Assembly (NCBI GenBank): GCA_021413585.1
Contig: JAIOQB010000358.1
Span: forward strand, 1 to 37,680
DNA from: Planctomycetia bacterium
Lineage (GTDB): Bacteria > Planctomycetota > Planctomycetia > Pirellulales > UBA7805
Direction of reading: 5' to 3'
DNA length: 37,680 bases
The position numbers and the translations under genes are program-made. Shown here one piece after another: positions 33,667 to 37,680 of this stretch; the first letter of the stretch is position 1, and each line of letters starts with the position of its first letter. Under the pieces are notes generated by a model. It was not told the DNA's origin. It ran no database searches and saw only the letters and a program-made list of their open reading frames with translations.

Positions 33667-34152
33667 ATGTCGCGCGACGTGCAGGCCATATTTGTGACCA
33701 CCACCAGTTACGGCACCTGGTTGCCCGGCGATGCCCGCGGCTACGTCGAGGACGGAATACTGTTGCCGCCCAGTGACTCACTGCTGCTGCATGCGAAAGA
33801 GCTGATGCAGGGTGAGCCGGTCATCTTCTCCCCTGACGAGTAAGCCCTCTTATTTGATTCGCTGCTCGCCGCAGTGGACGAGTTCGGCTATCGACTGACC
33901 GACGCCAGTGTCGAATCGTGGCATTTGCACTGGATAGTCGAGCACGGTGAAAACGGTGTCCCGGCGATGGTGGGACGATTGAAAACGCGGATGCGACAGG
34001 CTCTTGAGGATGGACGAATTTGGACCAGCGGATATTGGCACCGCTGTCTCTACACCGAGAACGAAATCGCCACGCGAAGAGACTATATTGCGAGGCACGC
34101 TGGTTGCCGGATGACTGAGGGGAGAATTGTCGACGTGCGGCGGCCAGAGTAG
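33667..34152 (+). pseudogene. REP-associated tyrosine transposase (RAYT/IS200-like), interrupted by one stop codon
   Basis: Read from ATG at 33667, the frame gives MSRDVQAIFVTTTSYGTWLPGDARGYV, the hallmark start of this transposase group. It runs to a TAA at 33841-33843 and then continues in the same frame without any other stop to 34152 (161 residues in all). The second part holds the metal-binding pair in ESWHLHWIVEHG (the HUH-like motif), KTRMRQAL, YWHRCLYTENEIATRRDYIARHAG with the candidate catalytic Tyr in DYIARH, and ends at TAG. Position 33841 would need a single base change (for example from CAA, Gln) to restore the frame, so decay is recent. A recoded stop is possible but less likely. 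The family cuts and joins single-stranded DNA at palindromic REP hairpins. Confidence 0.8.
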
Positions 34153-34197
34153 TGCGGCACTTGTTAGACAGAGCTACTCCCGGATGGAAGGGGCATT

Positions 34198-34231
34198 GGC
34201 AGTGCCACCCCCGGGCGGAGCCCGGGGCTAT
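34198..34231 (-). repeat. Right inverted repeat (family D copy 3) flanking the transposase pseudogene
   Basis: Reverse complement of the left repeat with two differences in 34 bp. Its stem is CCCCGGGC-TCC-GCCCGGGG. The TAA stop of the LarA-like gene abuts it, giving TAAATAG at the junction as in family D copy 1. Confidence 0.8.
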
Positions 34232-35530
34232 TTAGGATGCCACCCGCCCCAGCAACTTCGCCCGCGTCGACCACAGCCCCGCCGATGGCGTGGCGATGAA
34301 GTAAAACCGCTCGCCGTCGGCGGTGGTGTTCCAGCCCTCGCGGCGGCGGTCGGGTTCGTAGCGGGCCCACATGGCGGCCAGGTCGGCGTAGGCGAAGTTC
34401 ACCTGCTCGATCTCGGCCCGCGTCAGGTGCCCTGGGGCGTAGGTGATTCGGAACCGGTCTTCCGACGTGCCGTGCATCAGGTGCGCGGCGCCGTGGGCCA
34501 GGTCCTGCAAGTCGGCGTGCTGCTTGTAGAGTTCCAGCACCCGTTTGCTCGGCACGTAGCCATATTTGCGAATCAGCCGGTCGACGTCCTCCTGTTCGCC
34601 AAAACGGGCCAGGCCGGGGGCCAGGATCAGCAGCTCGCCGCCGTCGGCCAGGGCCATGCGTGTGCGGTACACCGCCTTGTTGGCAACCCAGGTGCTGTGG
34701 AACTCGTCCCCCTGCATCACGCACACGATCTTGGCGAGCGGCTCGTCGAACGTGGTGATGTTCTCCTCGCGCGACTGCCGGGCGGCGGCGAGATACGTTT
34801 CCAGATCGTCGCCGGCGTGGAAGCCGGTGTGGACCAATTCTCCCGCCGCGTCGCGGGCGAGCACCACCTGCACGTACAGGTCCGGCAGCCGGCCGAGAAA
34901 CTGCTCCTCGGCCCAGTTGAAGCACGCCCGCACCGGCGTGATCAGCGAACCCAAGTTGTTTTCGATCCCGCAACTGGCGGCCATCATGTGCGAGGTGCAG
35001 ATCGTCTCTTTGCCCCCCAGGCCGATGAAGTAGTTCTTGTTGTGGTTGGCAAAACCCAGCACTTCGTGCGGCACGACGTGGCCGATGTTGATCACCAGAT
35101 CCCACGGCTCCTCCATCAACTGCCGATTGAGCCACACCGGCACGTCCCAATCGGCCGCCGCGTGCGACGTCTCCCGCACCAGCGCCGCCGGAATGTCCCC
35201 CACGTGGACGCACCCGTCGCGCCAATCATGCACATGAATCTGCGACTCCGGAATCGAGCCGAACATCAGCCGATTCTGCTCCGGCGTGTGCGGCACGTGC
35301 TGGCCGAGCGTGGGGATGACATGCACCTCGGCCTCAGCGGCCAGGGCGTTGTACAACCACTCCGTAATCCGGCCGCAGCCCGAATGCATCCGCGTAATAT
35401 CGGGGGGCAGCAGCAGCACGCGGCGCGGCCGAGCACACAGCCGCCGCCGGGCTTCGGTCAGCACGGCGGCCGTGAGTTGCTCCAGGCGGGGCCAGGAAAT
35501 CGTCGGGGCTTGTTCGGTGATCCAGGGCAT
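34232..35530 (-). CDS. LarA-like nickel-pincer racemase/epimerase family protein (DUF2088)
   Basis: 432 residues, close to the 424 of Lactobacillus LarA. Expected motifs: DITRMHSGCGRITEWL (DxTR-type, residues 44-59), a His in TLGQHVPHTPEQNRLMFG (near 78), GHVVPHEVLGFANHNKNYFIGLGGKETI (His155, Lys174), and an SHMM His (181). These correspond to the substrate and NPN-cofactor-binding His/Lys of LarA. Homologues racemise or epimerise 2-hydroxy acids, and the substrate cannot be read here. The cofactor makers LarB, LarC and LarE are not in the window, so the enzyme depends on genes elsewhere or does not use the cofactor. The start is ATG at 35530. A longer frame to 35617 would overlap the end of the upstream gene. 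No clear Shine-Dalgarno. Confidence 0.82.
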   Translation of the reverse strand: MPWITEQAPTISWPRLEQLTAAVLTEARRRLCARPRRVLLLPPDITRMHSGCGRITEWLYNALAAEAEVHVIPTLGQHVPHTPEQNRLMFGSIPESQIHVHDWRDGCVHVGDIPAALVRETSHAAADWDVPVWLNRQLMEEPWDLVINIGHVVPHEVLGFANHNKNYFIGLGGKETICTSHMMAASCGIENNLGSLITPVRACFNWAEEQFLGRLPDLYVQVVLARDAAGELVHTGFHAGDDLETYLAAARQSREENITTFDEPLAKIVCVMQGDEFHSTWVANKAVYRTRMALADGGELLILAPGLARFGEQEDVDRLIRKYGYVPSKRVLELYKQHADLQDLAHGAAHLMHGTSEDRFRITYAPGHLTRAEIEQVNFAYADLAAMWARYEPDRRREGWNTTADGERFYFIATPSAGLWSTRAKLLGRVAS

Positions 35531-35588
35531 TTTTTGATTTGCGAATCGCAATTTAGGACAAGAATACCAGAGACGCACGGACAAATCG

Positions 35589-37680
35589 TCAACGCAAACG
35601 ACCTGAACGCCGCACATCGGTTGAATTGTTCATATAGTCCCAACCCGTGCTCATCCACCGCATCCCTGATTGTTCAGAACCAACCAGGAGAATCATTCGC
35701 TTTATGCCTACATTGCCGACGTCGGCAAGATCTTCGCGAGTAGGCAATGGGCCGCTGATGCGGTGAATACTCGCCAGGTTGATGAGTTGCGATTGATTCA
35801 GTTGTTGTTGGCCACGAAGCGCTTCAATGAACCTGGCTCGCTCGACCACGCTTGATGCACGGAAAACTTCAACCATAAAGAAGGCGATTTCATCACTAGC
35901 TCTCACCGAAGGGGGCAATGCTTTCTTGACGAATGGCGGGACTACGTCCTTGAGAAATGCAGTGCGATCAGGGGCAGGAAGACTTACCAATATGCGACCA
36001 TACAATACTCGCCCTGTATTTTCGCCTAACAACGGGCGAAGCTGTTCGATCCGCGCGGCAAGTCCCGTAGTTTTCGTCGCCGCATCCTGAATGAGCAATT
36101 CACTGGCGATTGCGGCTGCCCAGACCCCTCTGGCCGAGACGCCCTTGTTTGCCAGAATTGCATCAAGTTCTTGTTGCAATGAGGTTCGCGCGCTCCCTGT
36201 AAGTGCCGTCGCCAGCCGGCCGACTGCCACACCGGCGGGAGCATCGTATGCGTCCATGATATTGCCTCGCCGGGAGCGATTGGGAAGTTCAGGCGGCCCG
36301 GAATTGAGCGTTTGAATCCACTTCCAAGCGATTTGAAAACACTCTGCTTTCTCACCTTGCGGAACCCTGTCTGCAAGTCCGGCAAACACGAATGCCTTGT
36401 TGTTTCTGACGTTGCCTTCGGCCGTCGCTTCCTTGAACATCCGAGGGGCTACCCCGCTCTTCATTGTGCCTCGAATGCGTTCAATCGATGGCATTAACTC
36501 CGCCACACCGATGGGATGGCCTGTACAAACTTGTTGAATCGAAGGGGCCAGTAACGATACAAATGCGGGGTCTGTCGGTGCGTCAACATTGGCCGCCATC
36601 CGCAGTAGTTGATAATCGAGCATGGAGGCGATCAGGCGCGGCGGATTTCTTTCGCGGAAGTCGGTCCTGCCCCGCTCAGCCGCTAAATGGTCGTGTATTT
36701 CCAGCACGCGATTTACGACCGCCGGGCAATCTGCCGGGCCGAGCGATTGCGGCATGGCGGCCAGACATTGCACCAAGCCCACCGCCAACAGTCCGTTGTC
36801 CGTATCCTGTAAGTACTTCTTCACGCTCTGAGCCGCCTGGGGTTGATCCTTTGCCGGTATTCGCCGCGCGATGGCCTCCAAAAATGGGCCGCCGTTCCGC
36901 CCCATTTTGGCGCTCTCCATCAATAATTGCTGGAACGTCGTCAACGCTTCCTGGGATGGCAGCCGATCCCCCAACGTGGCCCCCAGTTCCCCTGTATTAA
37001 TCACACCTGAAGCCGCGTTCGATTCCAAAGTGCGCGTCAGGTACACCCGTGCGATCGTCACTACATGTTTAGCCTGTTCGCGATCGGGACGGGCGTCCAA
37101 AAAACGACGCACGGCGTATCCCGAATTGCTGAGTTGATTGGTTTCTCCTTCCAACATCGGCGCGAATGCCTGCATGACCTCCTCCGCCTGGGGCTCATCC
37201 ATCACTGCTCCCGAATCCGCCAATGCGAAGATAAGCGCGCTGCGCCGCCCGTCTGACGTGGCGCTTTTGACGATTGCGGCGATGCCGTGCACCGCTTGCC
37301 GTCGATCAGCGTTTGACATGCACTTCAGCAGTGCAGACAATCCCCGTTGCACACTGGGCGTCAATCGCATGCCCGCGCTGGAATGGAACTGATCTTTGAG
37401 GCCAGCGACATGGCTGCGTAGAAATGCGCCGAACAAGCGATCAAAGGCGCCTCGCGTCACTTGAGATTCCGGACTCAGCTCGGCGGCAGCGGCTGCACAA
37501 ATACCCCCTCGAACTAGCGACTCCGCGCTGCAGTCTCCCTCCGCAGGAACCGCCTCGTTGAGCGAGCGAATCAACCACGCGATTCCCTTGGCCCGCAGCC
37601 CCTCATTGAGCGGCTTGGCGACGGCCGAAATGGCCAATGCAGATTCATCGTTTCCAGCGACGAAACTCTCGCGCAACGGC
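35589..37680 (-). CDS. Large helical protein of unknown function, N-terminus outside the window
   Basis: At least 695 residues; the frame runs off the right edge without a stop, so the true start is outside. The sequence is almost wholly alpha-helical with recurring Ala/Leu patterns: HGIAAIVKSATSDGRRSALIFALADSGA, EVMQAFAPMLEGE, AQSVKKYLQDTDNGLLAVGLVQCLAAMPQS and LFKDVVPPFVKKALPP-like stretches. This suggests HEAT-like or other solenoid repeats without a clean consensus. No signal peptide, membrane segment or catalytic motif is seen in the visible part. It is visibly lower in GC than the genes at 26-33 kb. It lies upstream of the LarA-like gene on the same strand with 58 bp between. I do not recognise the family. 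Confidence 0.7.
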   Translation of the reverse strand, partial: PLRESFVAGNDESALAISAVAKPLNEGLRAKGIAWLIRSLNEAVPAEGDCSAESLVRGGICAAAAAELSPESQVTRGAFDRLFGAFLRSHVAGLKDQFHSSAGMRLTPSVQRGLSALLKCMSNADRRQAVHGIAAIVKSATSDGRRSALIFALADSGAVMDEPQAEEVMQAFAPMLEGETNQLSNSGYAVRRFLDARPDREQAKHVVTIARVYLTRTLESNAASGVINTGELGATLGDRLPSQEALTTFQQLLMESAKMGRNGGPFLEAIARRIPAKDQPQAAQSVKKYLQDTDNGLLAVGLVQCLAAMPQSLGPADCPAVVNRVLEIHDHLAAERGRTDFRERNPPRLIASMLDYQLLRMAANVDAPTDPAFVSLLAPSIQQVCTGHPIGVAELMPSIERIRGTMKSGVAPRMFKEATAEGNVRNNKAFVFAGLADRVPQGEKAECFQIAWKWIQTLNSGPPELPNRSRRGNIMDAYDAPAGVAVGRLATALTGSARTSLQQELDAILANKGVSARGVWAAAIASELLIQDAATKTTGLAARIEQLRPLLGENTGRVLYGRILVSLPAPDRTAFLKDVVPPFVKKALPPSVRASDEIAFFMVEVFRASSVVERARFIEALRGQQQLNQSQLINLASIHRISGPLPTREDLADVGNVGIKRMILLVGSEQSGMRWMSTGWDYMNNSTDVRRSGRLR

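Larger units (their letters stand above)
33562..34231 (+). mobile_element. Putative REP/RAYT-type unit: transposase pseudogene between 34-bp inverted palindromes
   Basis: A 670-bp segment with a near-identical palindromic inverted repeat at each end and a single Y1-type transposase gene inside. It lies between two convergent genes whose stop codons are at its borders. The layout is that described for REP-associated tyrosine transposases, which are bordered by the palindromes they process. The transposase is broken by one stop codon, so this copy should no longer make its enzyme. Confidence 0.6.

Noticed and set aside
33841..33843. Programmed stop-codon readthrough in the transposase
   Set aside because: No recoding signal is visible and decay by one point mutation is simpler, so it is called a pseudogene.
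1627..34231. Palindrome series considered as a CRISPR array
   Set aside because: Copies are scattered over the window, not evenly spaced, and no cas gene is present.
34127..35743. 538-residue open frame opposite the LarA-like gene
   Set aside because: Shadow of a high-GC gene; the minus strand carries the LarA motifs, and this frame has no family features.

Overview
The window is high-GC bacterial DNA from a member of the Planctomycetota, most likely a Pirellulales-type organism. The lineage call rests on several family markers. There is a PSCyt1/DUF1549/DUF1553 cytochrome protein followed directly by a Tat-exported DUF1501 protein. There is a BBP7-type outer-membrane barrel, an NPYQSP N-terminal tag on a transporter, and a giant tandem-duplicated UvrA. 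I see no ribosomal RNA, tRNA, CRISPR array or prophage.

Layout. 1-2.5 kb: start of hemL (leaving the window leftwards), purM under a clear promoter, a divergent P-II signal protein and a degenerate receiver-domain protein. 2.5-8.4 kb: a membrane protein translationally coupled to an MFS transporter, a divergent D-serine dehydratase/D-threonine aldolase-family enzyme, an M19 dipeptidase and a RidA deaminase. Together these look like a small D-amino-acid/dipeptide salvage module. 8.4-10 kb: two zinc-ribbon/TPR proteins of visibly lower GC. 10-15.4 kb: exported SMP-30-like lactonase, then the PSCyt/DUF1549 plus DUF1501 pair. 15.6-18.2 kb: gamma-glutamylcyclotransferase-like protein, DJ-1/PfpI protein, and a ketosynthase-fold protein that has lost all three catalytic residues. 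18.2-20.9 kb: a membrane protein with an internal duplication, and the BBP7 barrel. 21.2-26.2 kb: transaldolase, a SEC-C/TPR protein, ribD and a small conserved protein. 26.2-33.6 kb: a 2382-residue double UvrA with a C-terminal extension I do not recognise. 33.6-37.7 kb: a broken REP-type (RAYT) transposase between inverted repeats, a LarA-like protein and a large unknown protein running off the right edge.

The most distinctive non-genic feature is a dense population of short perfect palindromes of REP type, about six families. Many carry GTAG/ATAG at the foot of the stem, and they often occur as inverted pairs. They sit in most intergenic gaps, supply the stop codons of several genes (UvrA, DUF1501, the receiver-like gene), and in two places are read through as protein (the cyclotransferase-like gene and the UvrA inter-copy linker). 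The RAYT pseudogene lies between two copies of one of these families, which suggests where such palindromes come from.
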